Origin: Diplodia intermedia
Taxonomy: Eukaryota > Ascomycota > Dothideomycetes > Botryosphaeriales > Botryosphaeriaceae
DNA: 64,000 nucleotides
Reading direction: 5' to 3'
Assembly (NCBI GenBank): GCA_021495925.1
Contig: JAKEKT010000092.1
Span: 89,551 to 153,550 of the forward strand
Part shown: positions 44,917-56,900 of the stretch, one piece after another
Layout of the letters: every line of letters starts with the position of its first letter
Numbering within the stretch: position 1 is the stretch's first letter
Made by a program: the position numbers and the translations under genes
The notes under the pieces: model-generated
What the model was told of the DNA's origin: nothing
Seen by the model: the letters and a program-made list of their open reading frames with translations, nothing else
Database searches by the model: none

Positions 44917-47895
44917 CTAATCCTCCAACAACGCCGTCGTCCCCGTCACCTTCACCTCATGCGACCGTCTCCACCGCTCCTCGGCCTCCTCGCGGACGAG
45001 TTCCTTGCGCAGCAACTCCCGCTGCACCTCGCCCAGACGGTCGAGCTCGTGCTGCATGCGGCGCTTCCAGCGTTGTTCTTCTCCTCCTTCGCTGCTGCTG
45101 TCGTCTTCGGCGTCGGCGGAGGGGGCGAAAGCGAGCAGTTCTTCAAAGTCGCGCTCGGTGGCGGCGCGGAGTTGTTGCTCGAGGGCCTTGGCGGCGCGGA
45201 CGGTGAGGTGGTCGATTTGCTGGCGGAGGGCGAGGTCGGCTTCTTGTTGTTTCTGCTGCTGCTGCTGCTGGGTGCGTGCCTTTTTGTTCGCGGCTGCGGC
45301 TGCGCCCTCGTCGTCTCCGGCCGCCTTGCGCTTCCGTTCGCGCAGGAGCGCCTCGCGCTTCTTCTTGGCGGCGAGGTAGCGGACGTCGTGGGCGAGGCCG
45401 CCGGCGCCGACGTTGTTGCTGTCGCCGGCCTTACCGTCGCCGCTGCCGCTGCCCGGTGGTAGTGCGTCGAGCGGCGGCGCGGTGAAGAAGAGCACGCGGC
45501 CTTGCTCGTCCTGCTGAAACTGCGCGCGGACGCGCGGCGGGATGGTCGCGTTGGTGTGGTCGTCGAGGCGGTAGACCTCGATGGCCTGGGCCGGCTTGTA
45601 CGACTGCGGGTTGAGCACGCTGCCACCCAGCGTGGGCGGCGCGCCGTAGGGCGTGTGTGGTGTGGCGTATGGATTGGCAATGGATGAGGCGGCGGCGGCG
45701 GCAGCACTACTGGGGAGGTGCGAGGCGTGCTGCTGCGAGCGGAGCTGCTGGGCGTAGAGGGTGGACGGCATGACCGGGCCGGTGGAGTAGGTCGAGGGGA
45801 CGGGCGTCGCGACGCTGGGCGGGGCGGCGTAGGCACTTGTGTGGGGTGTGAGGCCTGCGCCGAAGCTGTTCGGGTGTGATGCGCCGAGGGGTTGCATCGG
45901 CGGGGCGGGTGAGGCGGAATGCTGGTGGTAGGTGTGTGGCTGGGGCGTGTATGCAGGTTGCGAGTGGTGAGGTTGCGGCGTTGGGGCAGCACCTGGCGTT
46001 TGTGATGCTCCCATGGGAAAGTCTGGTCGTTGACCGTTGGCGCCGTTTGCTGCGTGGGCCGACATGTTGGAGTCCTGGCGCGGCGGTGGTGGAGGTTGTG
46101 GAGGTGGTGAGGGTGTTGGCTCTGGTGGTGGTGATTCCTTGGGGTCTCGCGGCCGCTTGTGGACTGCACCAATCTTTGGCGGGGCGTTTGCTGCTCCCCA
46201 TTCAGGTTCAGGTAGGTCGTCGCTTTCCTTTGCATCGTCCTTCAGAAGATATGCGATGGGACTTGGCACTTTCCTGATCTTGCGCGGCGCATCAAACAAG
46301 TCCATCTCGTAATCTTTGTCTCGGACCTCATCGGGCAAGCAACTGGCCCACGTCTTGATCTTATTGAGCTTGTGCTTCTCTTCGTTATAGCGCGCCTCGC
46401 AGACATAGATCTCCTTGTCTGCGGGAAGGTTCCTTGGCCGGCCCTTGTTGTAGCGGGTGAAGAACATGACGAAACACTTATCGATCACCTCGTCAATGGG
46501 GTGGTCACGGTACTGTCCAGTCTTGACGACCTCGTTTTCGTAGAAATGGCGATCGAAGCGATGCACTGTTTGTTCTGGTCTGTAGTACCAGCATGCGTTG
46601 ACCCACTTGCCGCCCTCGGAGTCCTGCCATGTTCGATATATCTGAGCAACGATGGGCTTGGTCAGATCATTGGCATTTTGGATATGCACCCAGTCGCCAA
46701 CCCTCCAAAGCTCGCCGTTGTGCAGGATGCCTTCAGGCATGGGTATCCGCCCATCCTCCATGACATAGTCGGAGTCTGGCTTTTTCTTCTCCTCGTCGGC
46801 AGCCTTCCGGGCCTCTTTTTGCAGATAGACGGCGTCCTTATAAATTTGGCTTTCGTCTTCGTTGTACGACTTGGCGTTTTCGAACATGACTTCGACATCC
46901 TTCATGAACTGGTCGATGGATTGGTACTTCTTCCTCTTCAGCTTCTTCTTGAGAATATCCATAGCCATGGGGATTTTGATTTCGTTGTGGTACTCGGGCA
47001 TGACGTTTTTGTCGGGGACACGTTCGAAATGGCTGACCATCAGCTGGTTCTGATCGTTCCTGGGCTTCCGAATGGCCTTCATGATGGCCTTGATCCGGGC
47101 TTCCATCGGAGTGTCCACCCGCGGTGGCCGCCCTCTTTTCTTGCGCGACTCAGCATCATTCGCCGCGGCCTTGTCCTTGGTGTCCTCCTTGCCGCCTCCA
47201 CTCTCGCGTTTTGTGATGGCTGCGGTTGACCTGGGGCCGCCTCGCTTGCGTCTCGGCTTCTCGTCATCGTCGTCCTCATCCTCTTCATCGTCTTCCTCCT
47301 CCTCCTCCTCTTCTTCTTCCTCCTCAGGCTCCTCTGGCGCCGGGTCCTCGTAGGTGGGGATCTCGCCCAGATATGGTATCTTCGCCTCATCCTCGACAAT
47401 GATCTTCTCCTCGATCAAGCGCTTCAGCTCCGACTCGAAGAATTCCTTGATGACGAGCGCGTCCTGGTGTGCCTGAGAGTCCTGCCGGTTGTAGACCTGG
47501 GCGTTGTAGGTAATGAGGGAAAAGTCGCGGACGTAATCCTCGAAGCTTGTGTACTCCTTGCCGTGGACTTTCTGTTTGATGATGCTCAGGGCCATCGGCT
47601 CCTTGATGACTTCGTAGTAATCGGGCAGTTGGCGCTTGTTGATCTTGCGCTGGAAGAGCTTGGACGGATCGTAACCACTGCGCGTCGTGAGTGGCGTGTT
47701 GCAGAGGGCTGCAAGCGATGCACAGGTAGCGCGCAGATACAGGGCAACTTACTCCTCAATCCTGTGGTTGTAAACATTGTTGAGAACGGTTTGCATGGCC
47801 TTCCATTTCTCCTCTGGAATGTCGCTCTCCGGCGCATCTGGCGCGGTTTCGGTGGTTGGGATTGGGGTCGCGCTGCCAGCATCCTGGGAGACCAT
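44917..47895 (-). CDS. RSC chromatin-remodelling subunit with two bromodomains and a BAH domain (Rsc1/Rsc2 type)
   Basis: Two exons, 47895-47753 and 47677-44917, giving 967 residues. Bromodomain 1 spans about residues 25-125 and is completed across the 75-bp intron (LPDYYEVIKEPMALSIIKQK). An acidic tract follows (a run of more than ten glutamates), then basic AT-hook-like KKRGRPPRV. Bromodomain 2 is at about 215-310 (VMPEYHNEIKIPMAMDILKK). The BAH domain starts near 340 with GELWRVGDWVHI and includes WYYRPEQTVHRFDRHFYENE. The rest is Pro/Gln/His-rich with a coiled, charged end. This order is that of yeast Rsc1/Rsc2 and of animal polybromo. It reads acetylated histones for the RSC complex in the nucleus. 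The start is the ATG at 47895, and NOP56 diverges from it. Confidence 0.93.
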
Positions 47896-48279
47896 GGTGG
47901 GCGATGCGCGCCGAGGGCGGCGTGGGGGGCAATGCGGCGAGCGGCAGGAAGTGGGCGATGCGATGCGCGGCGATTCGGCGAGTGGACGCGGTGCTGATGT
48001 CGCAGGAGCTGCTGGACGCGACAAGCACAAGCCGGCTCAGGCCCCAGGTCAAGTTGCCAGCACCAGAGCGGAATCTGCGGCGCCTCGCCAAAAGTCGGCG
48101 CTAGTCCCGGCGGGGTAAGGCGCGGGTGAAAGGTCTTGGCCCCGAAACTTTTTGTCGCATCAAGACGCACAACGAGCGACCAGCAGCCGGCGACACGAAG
48201 CACGACCATTGCCAACCAGACAGCCCCCGGTCTGGGCTTACTCTCTCGCTCATCGCAATCGCTTCGCGACGTCGCCGCC
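47896..48279. promoter_or_regulatory. Divergent promoter region, RSC subunit and NOP56
   Basis: 384 bases, GC-rich, serving both genes. Frames inside are composition effects. No motif strong enough to call. Confidence 0.45.
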
Positions 48280-49946
48280 ATGTCTGTCGACTACCTCCTG
48301 CACGAGTCCCCCGTGGGCTATGCCGTCAGTGTCCGCATCCGAAAAAAGTGAAGCTCTGTACTCACCCCACGCAGGTCTTCAAGGTGCAGCTCCAGGCTGA
48401 CTCCATCGGCAACCGTCTGAAGGAGGTCCAGCAGAAGGCCAAGGACCTCGCGACCTTCGGCAAGATGGTCGCTGTCCAGGGCTTCGCTCCCTTCCAAGGC
48501 GCTGCCCAGGCTCTCGAGAACCAGAACGACATTTCCGAGGGCATCTGCTCCGACTACCTCAAGTCCATCCTCGAGATGCACATCCCGAACCCCGGCAAGA
48601 AGAACAAGATCACGCTCGGTGTTCAGGAGAAGAACCTGGCTGGTAGCATCAAGGCGAACTTCCCGTACATCGAGTGCGAGACCGCCGAAGTCAGCGAGGT
48701 CGTCGCTGATCTTCTGCGTGGTCTCCGCCTCCACGCCCCCAAGCTTCTCAAGCAGCTCCAGGAGGGCGATGTCGACCGTGCTCAGCTTGGTCTCGGCCAC
48801 GCCTACTCCCGCGCCAAGGTGAAGTTCAGCGTCCAGAAGAACGACAACCACATCATCCAGGCCATTGCTACCCTCGACCAGCTCGACAAGGCTGTCAACA
48901 CTTTCTGCATGCGCGTGAGGGAGTGGTACGGCTGGCACTTCCCCGAGCTTGTCAAGATCGTTCCCGACAACCACAAGTATGTCAAGCTCGCCATCTTCAT
49001 TGGCAACAAGAGCACCCTGAACGAGGACAAGCTGCACGACCTGGCTGCCATCGTGGACGATGATGAGTCCGTTGCGACCGACATCATCAACGCCGCCCGC
49101 GTCAGCATGGGTAGGGACATCTCCGAGACCGATTTGGACAGCGTTATGCTTTTCGCCAACCGCGCCCTGAGCCTTTCTTCGTACCGCAAGTCTCTGAGCG
49201 GTTACCTTGTCAGCAAGATGAACGTTGTCGCGCCCAACCTGGCTGCTCTCATTGGCGAGACTGTTGGCGCTCGCCTCATTTCCAAGGCCGGTAGCTTGAC
49301 CAACCTGTCCAAGTACGCCGCGTCTACGGTCCAGATCCTCGGTGCCGAGAAGGCTCTCTTCAGGGCGCTCAAGACCAAGGGCAACACTCCCAAGTACGGT
49401 CTGATCTATCATTCGTCGTTCATCGGCAAGGCTGGCGCCAAGAACAAGGGCCGCATCTCCCGCTTCCTCGCCAACAAGTGCACGATTGCTTCGAGAATTG
49501 ACAACTTCTCGGAGAACCCGACCACCAAGTTCGGTGAGGCTCTGCGTGCCCAGGTCGAGGAGCGTCTTGAATTCTACCGTACTGGTGTTGCGCCCACCAA
49601 GAACGAGGTTGCCATGGTAAGTTGACTTGGAATATCCCCTCGATGATATGTTTACTGACTGCAGCAGAAAAACGCTATGGACAAGGTGCTCGGTGACATC
49701 GAGGTCGATGCTGGCGAGGCAAGCGAAGACGAGAAGCCGGCCAAGAAGGAGAAGAAGGAGAAGAAGTCCAAGAAGTCCAAGGACGTGGACGGTGACGTGT
49801 CGATGGTCGACAACGAGGAGAAGGAGGACAAGAAGGAGAAGAAGAAGAAGCGCAAGAGCGAGGGCGCCATCGACGAGTCGGACAAGAAGAAGAGGAAGGC
49901 CGAGGGCGAGAAGAAGGACAAGAAGAAGAAGAGAAAGTCGGAGTAG
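48280..49946 (+). CDS. NOP56: Box C/D snoRNP core protein Nop56
   Basis: Three exons: 48280-48324, 48375-49616 and 49665-49946, giving 522 residues. The N-terminal MSVDYLLHESPVGYAVFK distinguishes Nop56 from Nop58. The Nop domain includes NVVAPNLAALIGETVGARLISKAG and LGAEKALFRALKTKGNTPKYG, which bind the box C/D RNA with Snu13. The C terminus is a long lysine-rich tail with KKEKK and KKKRKSE repeats. It guides 2'-O-methylation and pre-rRNA processing in the nucleolus. The last intron ends in a tandem CAGCAG acceptor, so transcripts may differ by one glutamine; I used the first. The start follows a CCGCCATG context. It diverges from the RSC subunit gene. Confidence 0.95.
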
Positions 49947-51140
49947 ACGGTTTCTTTGCTACGACGTGAGCACGCGGTGCATGGAGCATGATTCTGGGGA
50001 CAACAGCGTGAATTTTCGGACGGAAAATGCTGCATTGTACCGATACGGCGGCGGGCGTATCTGGCGTTTTGCGAAATACCGGGCTTTCATTCTTCTTGAC
50101 CATAGGTATGCGGGAGGGACGGGTTTTGTTTATAGTGGCGGCTTGCAAAAGGGCCCCTGCACGAAAAATGCTACATTGATAATTCGACCTATGGACCTGA
50201 TGTAGTTACTCGCTGAATGAAACCTTGCCAACGACTCGGACTACTTGGATGGCCCGGCATGGAGGCTTGCGGTTGATTGCAGCGTAATGTTGATTAGAAG
50301 GAGCTGTTCCGCAAACTTGGCCAGGGTAAGCTTTTGTTGTGCTGCGGTTTGTTCTTCCGACGATGAGTGTAACGGTTGGGACGTTAATATGGAGCAACAG
50401 TATGAGATGACGACAAATAACTCGCCGAATAAGGACTTCGACCCCCTTCACCAGGTGGATACTAGCCAGCAGGCCTCCAATAGACCCATCCTAGCTTTCT
50501 TCGAATGACTCTTCACTGATGGAGTGATGGACTGTCGAAGGAGCCAGCCGGCGCCGAGATGCGCCATTTTCCTCGAAGCCACGGGCGGCCCGCTTCAGCT
50601 GTCAATTCCTTGGGTCCAGTCACGGTGGGTGTTTGCTATCTACCGCCGATCAAATTGCAGTGCGAGGGTGGCTCAGACGGTGTTTCGTTCACGATCCTTA
50701 GAGAGGGGGTTTATGGGCGATCAGAGTCGTCATCAGTGGGTAACGTTTACATCGTGTTCCTTGTTAGCGGTGCTGATGAGATGTTTTTTAGAGTGGAGCA
50801 CGGCTGGACGCGGCGCCAATCGTAAGAGCATCGTCAACCACCCCTCAGTTAGCGTCACGTCACGTGTGCGGGGCTCGAGACTGCTTAAAACCCTCCCAAC
50901 AGCTCTCGTCTTCCCGTGTTTTTCAATCAAAGCTCGCTGAACGCATCGTCTAGCTGATCCCAAAAGTACCAATCCCCACCCCATTCGTCCGCAGCTCACT
51001 AACACCACCAGGCCCCAAGACTCTGTCAAGTAAAGACCCCATCATGGGAGCATTACACCTTCGATGGAGTTATCCATCCATGATCAAGTAACAGTCATCA
51101 AATAACTGAGGTTTGTAGTGATGCATGAACCGGTGCTTGA
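49947..51140. other. Intergenic region between NOP56 and THI4 leader
   Basis: 1.2 kb. The right end, from about 50900, should hold the THI4 promoter and the start of its transcript. Two candidate 5' splice sites of the THI4 leader intron lie at 51030 and 51088. Frames such as 50524-50940 have no domain. Confidence 0.45.
51081..51089 (+). promoter_or_regulatory. Proximal leader 5' splice site complementary to the TPP aptamer
   Basis: TGATCAAGT, whose GT at 51088-51089 can act as a splice donor (GTAACA), is exactly complementary to ACTTGATCA at 51207-51215 in the P4-P5 part of the aptamer. In Neurospora crassa NMT1 the same kind of pairing hides or exposes a 5' splice site according to ligand. 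Seen in sequence: the nine-base complementarity. Inferred: its function. Confidence 0.65.
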
Positions 51141-51142
51141 GC

Positions 51143-52378
<1,236 letters not shown>

Positions 52379-52955
52379 ATGTACTTGTGGGGATGATGAT
52401 TGTTGAGTGTTGTCGTCGCTCATTAAGGCTTGGGTTGCGATTGAGTTGAACGCTGTTACGTACATTCGCTATGAGTTGTGATGAATGAACTTGACTTGCT
52501 TTACATACGCCCTGTGCTTGTTTAGTGTGACGTATACTGTTAAGTGTCCTGGTTCGAACGTTATAAACGGAGTTTCGAAGCGTTTTCCGCCGCTTATCAG
52601 ACATTCTGTCTACCTCGAACAGGGAATCACTCCCAAGTGGATGAATGCAGTGCGTTGCTCATTGAACGGATCTCGTGAGTCATAGATCAATGCAGAATAG
52701 TTTACAATTTGGTCTCACGGGAGCATGCGTTACTGAAAAGAGACAAATAGTAGAAAGTGCCCACAATGAAAATCAGATAATAGACCTGCCCAGCCCCCAA
52801 AAAAAAATTTATCACAATTGAAGTGAAGGAACTGATATCCATCATTGTAGACAAACGCGGCGTCGACGGGTGGATGAGTACGGGTAAGTGTCTTTGAGAA
52901 CTGGAAAACGCCGACTTGTTCTTCGTGATTCTTCCTCTTTAGGCAGGGAATGATC
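52379..52955. other. Intergenic region between THI4 and the kinase remnant
   Basis: About 580 AT-richer bases holding the THI4 3' region. No gene recognised. Confidence 0.45.
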
Positions 52956-53662
52956 AATACTTTGGCGGGGGCTGTGCTATCTCGAAAGCCTCGGGCTTTG
53001 TAGCATTACAGACAGACCCGTCATCAATGAGGCAGTCCCTCAATTCTGCCGCGCTCGGTCTCTCATTGGGTTCAAAACTGATCATTTTGCGAACATGGGC
53101 CAGGGACCTCGGCGGAAGCCTTTCTCGTCCTTTCTTCGATGGAAGATCGCCCAGAAGCTTTTGAATTGCGGTGATATTTGCGTGAAATGGTCGAAGTCCA
53201 CTTTGCTCCCTGATTTATGAGAGGACGCTCCGGAAGGAGTAGATAGCAGACATCATCTCGGTAAAGACACAACCTAATGAGAAGACATCGGCCTTGAAGC
53301 CGCGGAGATCTTGGCTTACTACCTCCGGTGCTGCATAGAGCGGTGTGAAACCAGTGGCTGAATTGGTTTTAGACTCCTTTAAGGACGCATAGGAGCGCGA
53401 TATCCTAAAGTCGGCGAGCTATACCCTGTACGGAATATTTTGGTGCCATTTTGTGCTGTCCTTGATGTTCCGAATGAGTATATTCTCCGGCTTGATGTCC
53501 ATGTGTTTGATGCAGTGCTGGCCATGGGGTGGGGCTTCGGGACACCCAAACCCCAATCGCAGGGCTACGAGGCTGACAAGCTGTAAATTCCCGTACACAG
53601 CCACAACTGGTAATGACTGCATATTGGTTGGTCCAACTCTAATGCCTGCATTCTTCATGTGA
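52956..53662 (-). pseudogene. Decayed serine/threonine protein kinase
   Basis: One reading frame on the minus strand carries kinase landmarks: HMDIKPENILIRN (catalytic loop), then LADFRIS where the DFG motif should be, ATGFTPLYAAPEVV (activation and APE region), DVFSLGCVFTEMMS, and RKMISFEPNERPSAAELRD near the end, with a final stop at 52956. The frame is broken twice: a TAG stands directly before LADFRIS (about 53416), and a TAA follows FRSVLS (about 53221). DFG has become DFR, which would abolish magnesium binding. The N-lobe with the glycine-rich loop and VAIK lysine is not recognisable upstream. The family with HMDIKP or HKDIKP loops is common and expanded in filamentous fungi. I read this as a pseudogene; introns hiding the stops are possible for the first but do not explain DFR. 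Confidence 0.75.
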
Positions 53663-53905
53663 TAACCCTGGATATCCATTACCTGAGAAAGTCTCCATTG
53701 TGGAATCTGTTCGGAAAACTGCCCGGAAACACCTAAGAACAGCGCGCCTCAACACCAAAGTATGTCCTCCAGCTTCTTCGCCTCCAAACTCCATCTGCTT
53801 GACAGGAAGCAAAACAATACGCAACGCCCGCCACCACAAACTCCACTCTCCTTTATCCAGACACCTATAGCCGACTGATATCATCCCATCCAGTCCACCC
53901 ATCAT

Positions 53906-56900
53906 CTAAACCCCCTCCAACACTTCCCCCACGCACGCTCCCAGAACACCAAACCCAAACCACCGCGCAACGCCCTCATACACCCTCAGCTTCCTCACCA
54001 GCTCTTCCTTCCTCAGACTCGACACCCACCGCCCGCTGCACGCGCAATGCTCCATGAAGCACGCCGTCTCGCTCTGCAAGCGACCGCACTTCCCACACTT
54101 GACGTCTTGCCCGACCCAGCGCAGGACGAGCGCCTGCACGTCCGCCGCAAGCCGGGTCTCGAGGCGGTTGGCGTCGTGCGGCGCGCGGCACGCGGGGCAA
54201 GACAAGTTCAAGACACCCTTGGGCCCGCTTCCTCCCTCCTCCGCGGTGGGAGAGGAGGACACCACGACGCCGGCGTCGCGGCACAGGTCGACGTCGCGGA
54301 CGGCGGTGCAGTCGTCGCAGACGAGGCCGCGCACCCACAGGCTGGCGGCGGGGTTGGCGAAGGCGGCCTCGGCGCTGAACTCGCGCACGTCGAAGAGGCG
54401 CAGCAGGTCCTTGCGCAGCAGGCGCGCCTCGAGGTTGATGCTCTTGTCGAGCGAGAGCACCTGCGCGATGGACTTGACGAGCTGCAGGGCCGGGTTGGTC
54501 AGCGACGGCGCCACCTCCGGGTTGGTGCCCGGCAGCGACGGGAAGTGCCAGTCGGGCGCGAGCTCGGCGTGCAGCTGCTCCTGGTGCTGGCGCCGGACGA
54601 GGGCCGAGATCTGCTTGGTGAGCGGCTTGGTGAAGGACTTGGTGAGCACGTTGGTGGGCCCGTCGGTGGGGTCTTGGGTCATGGGCCGGAAGGGCAGTTG
54701 GGTTTGGCGCGGGGTCGATTCGACCTGTACGTCGCCGTTGCCCCTGGACGATGGCCGTTGTTGCGGTCGCTTGCGTGTGTGCATCAACTCGATGAACTCA
54801 ACCACCCAGTCGTTGAATACCGGTTGCAGCGCCGGTGGAAGGAAGGTCGCAAAGTGCCAGCACATGATCGTGTCAAGCGTCTGGTTCTCTGCTTCGACAA
54901 CCTCCTGACATCCTTTACCGCCGTAGTTGAACTCGTCATACCATGCCAGATAGTCCCAGTACTCCTTGATTTGCAAATCCAGGCTCTGGAAGAGTGGCTT
55001 GGCATGGACAGTCTTCAAGATGTACTGACTGTAGGCATATGCGTTACCGACTTCTCCCTTGGTTGTCTGAAGTAGTAGTCGATTTGCGCTTGCAAAGACA
55101 ACGTGTGAGCCCACGCGGCGGAAGTCAGACATCAGCTGCTGGAGCGCTTTACGCGACATCATCTGCACGTAGTAGTGAAGAGCTCGGTCATACAGGTACG
55201 AGCCCGGACATTCCACCCAGCGAACGAGGTGTTGCACCATGACATCGGCCATGTAGCTGCCCTTCTCCGCCTCGGACCACCAGGACTTGACCATTTCACG
55301 AAGGACCAGGATGCCCGCAGATGCAAAGGCGTTGTCAGAGTAGATAACGTTCGACCCATCGCTTGCTTGATCTTCTGTGGGTGCCGCAGGGTTGAAGGAC
55401 ACGGAATCGGAGCCTTCCGCCTCGTTGATGATTGCAGACGACAGAACGGTGCTGATAGCGAGGTTCTTGATCTCCAGATCAATGCACACTGAGGAGTAGG
55501 TTCCTGGGTTGTTGATGGAAGGCATTTCCACCGTCTCCAAAGGCCCGAGAACGTCGTCCTTCTCGTATCCGGCATGATCCGGCTTTGGGCCCTCGGACCA
55601 CCAGAGCACAACTCTCTCTCTTTGCAGTCGCCTGGCATACGCAATGTCAATGAGGAAGCGAGGGTCGTCTCTTTCCAGGTTGCAGAGCGGGAGATCGCCG
55701 TATTGAGCCAGCCCGATCAAGTGCGCCACCCAGGTTCCGAGATCAAGGTAATGGTCGATCAGACGCTTGGCGACAAATGACTGCCAGCCGAGAGGAGGCA
55801 GCTGTTTGTCCGACTCATCAGGTTGCAAAGGCAGGACAGGCATGTCCTTGAGGATCGGAATGTCGTGGGCAAGCAATCTTTGGTTTTCCGCGCGGACGAC
55901 GAGGATGACGGGCCTGGACTCATCATTCCTCAGCTTTTTGATCACGTCTGCTACCTCAAGGTGTGCTTTCCGCTTCGTCGTGACTTGCACGGTCTTGAAA
56001 TGTATAGCACTCTGGTATTCGAACGTTTCCTGCCAAGGCTGGCCGTCAAAGGCTTGGAACCGAGCGGCGACATGATCCTTGTAGATTTTGTCCAGATTTG
56101 GGAGGCCCTGGACGTCTCTCGAGCGGTTCAGGACGATGACATGGGCCTGCTCCTTGCTGCTTGAGAACAGAGCGAAGATTTGCCGATCACCAGCGATGAT
56201 GTGATGCAAGTAGAGATAGCCAAGTGGGTTCTGAGTCAGGTAGGGTTGTTGGTTTGGCACACGCCTGAGGGCAGAAAGGTCGAATCCTTGCTCCAGGCCC
56301 TTGCCGAGAACACCGCGCTGCGTCTCGTCGAAGGTACATATACTGCCAAGCTCGAGCATAGCGCGGACATTCAAAGGTACCTGAGTCTCGTAAACTCCTT
56401 CAACACTCGGGTGGTTGAATAGCAAGTTGAGGTTCTTCGACTCGTTGACGTATGTTTGCTCAGGCAAGGTAAGCTTGAAGAGGTGAACAGACGGGTGGCC
56501 ATTCGGAAGGGTGTGGTTGACGACCTTCTCTACGTTGCAATTGTCGATTGATACATCGGGTAAGTCGTCGTTGCGGAGATTCAGATAGACTTGTCGCGGG
56601 ACAACGATCTTGATGACATGCACCTTTTTGTCGATGAGCACGAATGCCTTAACCTCGCCGGGCAAGTCGCCTTCGCGTAATTGCAAAAGCTGCCATGTGT
56701 TTAGGTAGAGCAGCTCCGCTTGGTTCCTGAAAAATGTCCCGAGGCCATCAGAAGCATCCGTTCTCTTCTCACCGAAAAGCTGTCGTCTTCGGGCCCTTTG
56801 CTGCCTCTGGATCTTCCACTTCTGCTTTTGGTATTTCAGCCATCCTTGATAGTCTCCGGTGATGGACGGCATCTTAGAGGGCAAGCTGGCATAAGGATCC

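Noticed and set aside
53639..53905. Minus-strand frame just upstream of the kinase remnant as its missing N-lobe
   Set aside because: I looked for a glycine-rich loop, the VAIK-type lysine and the alpha-C glutamate and found none in any frame.
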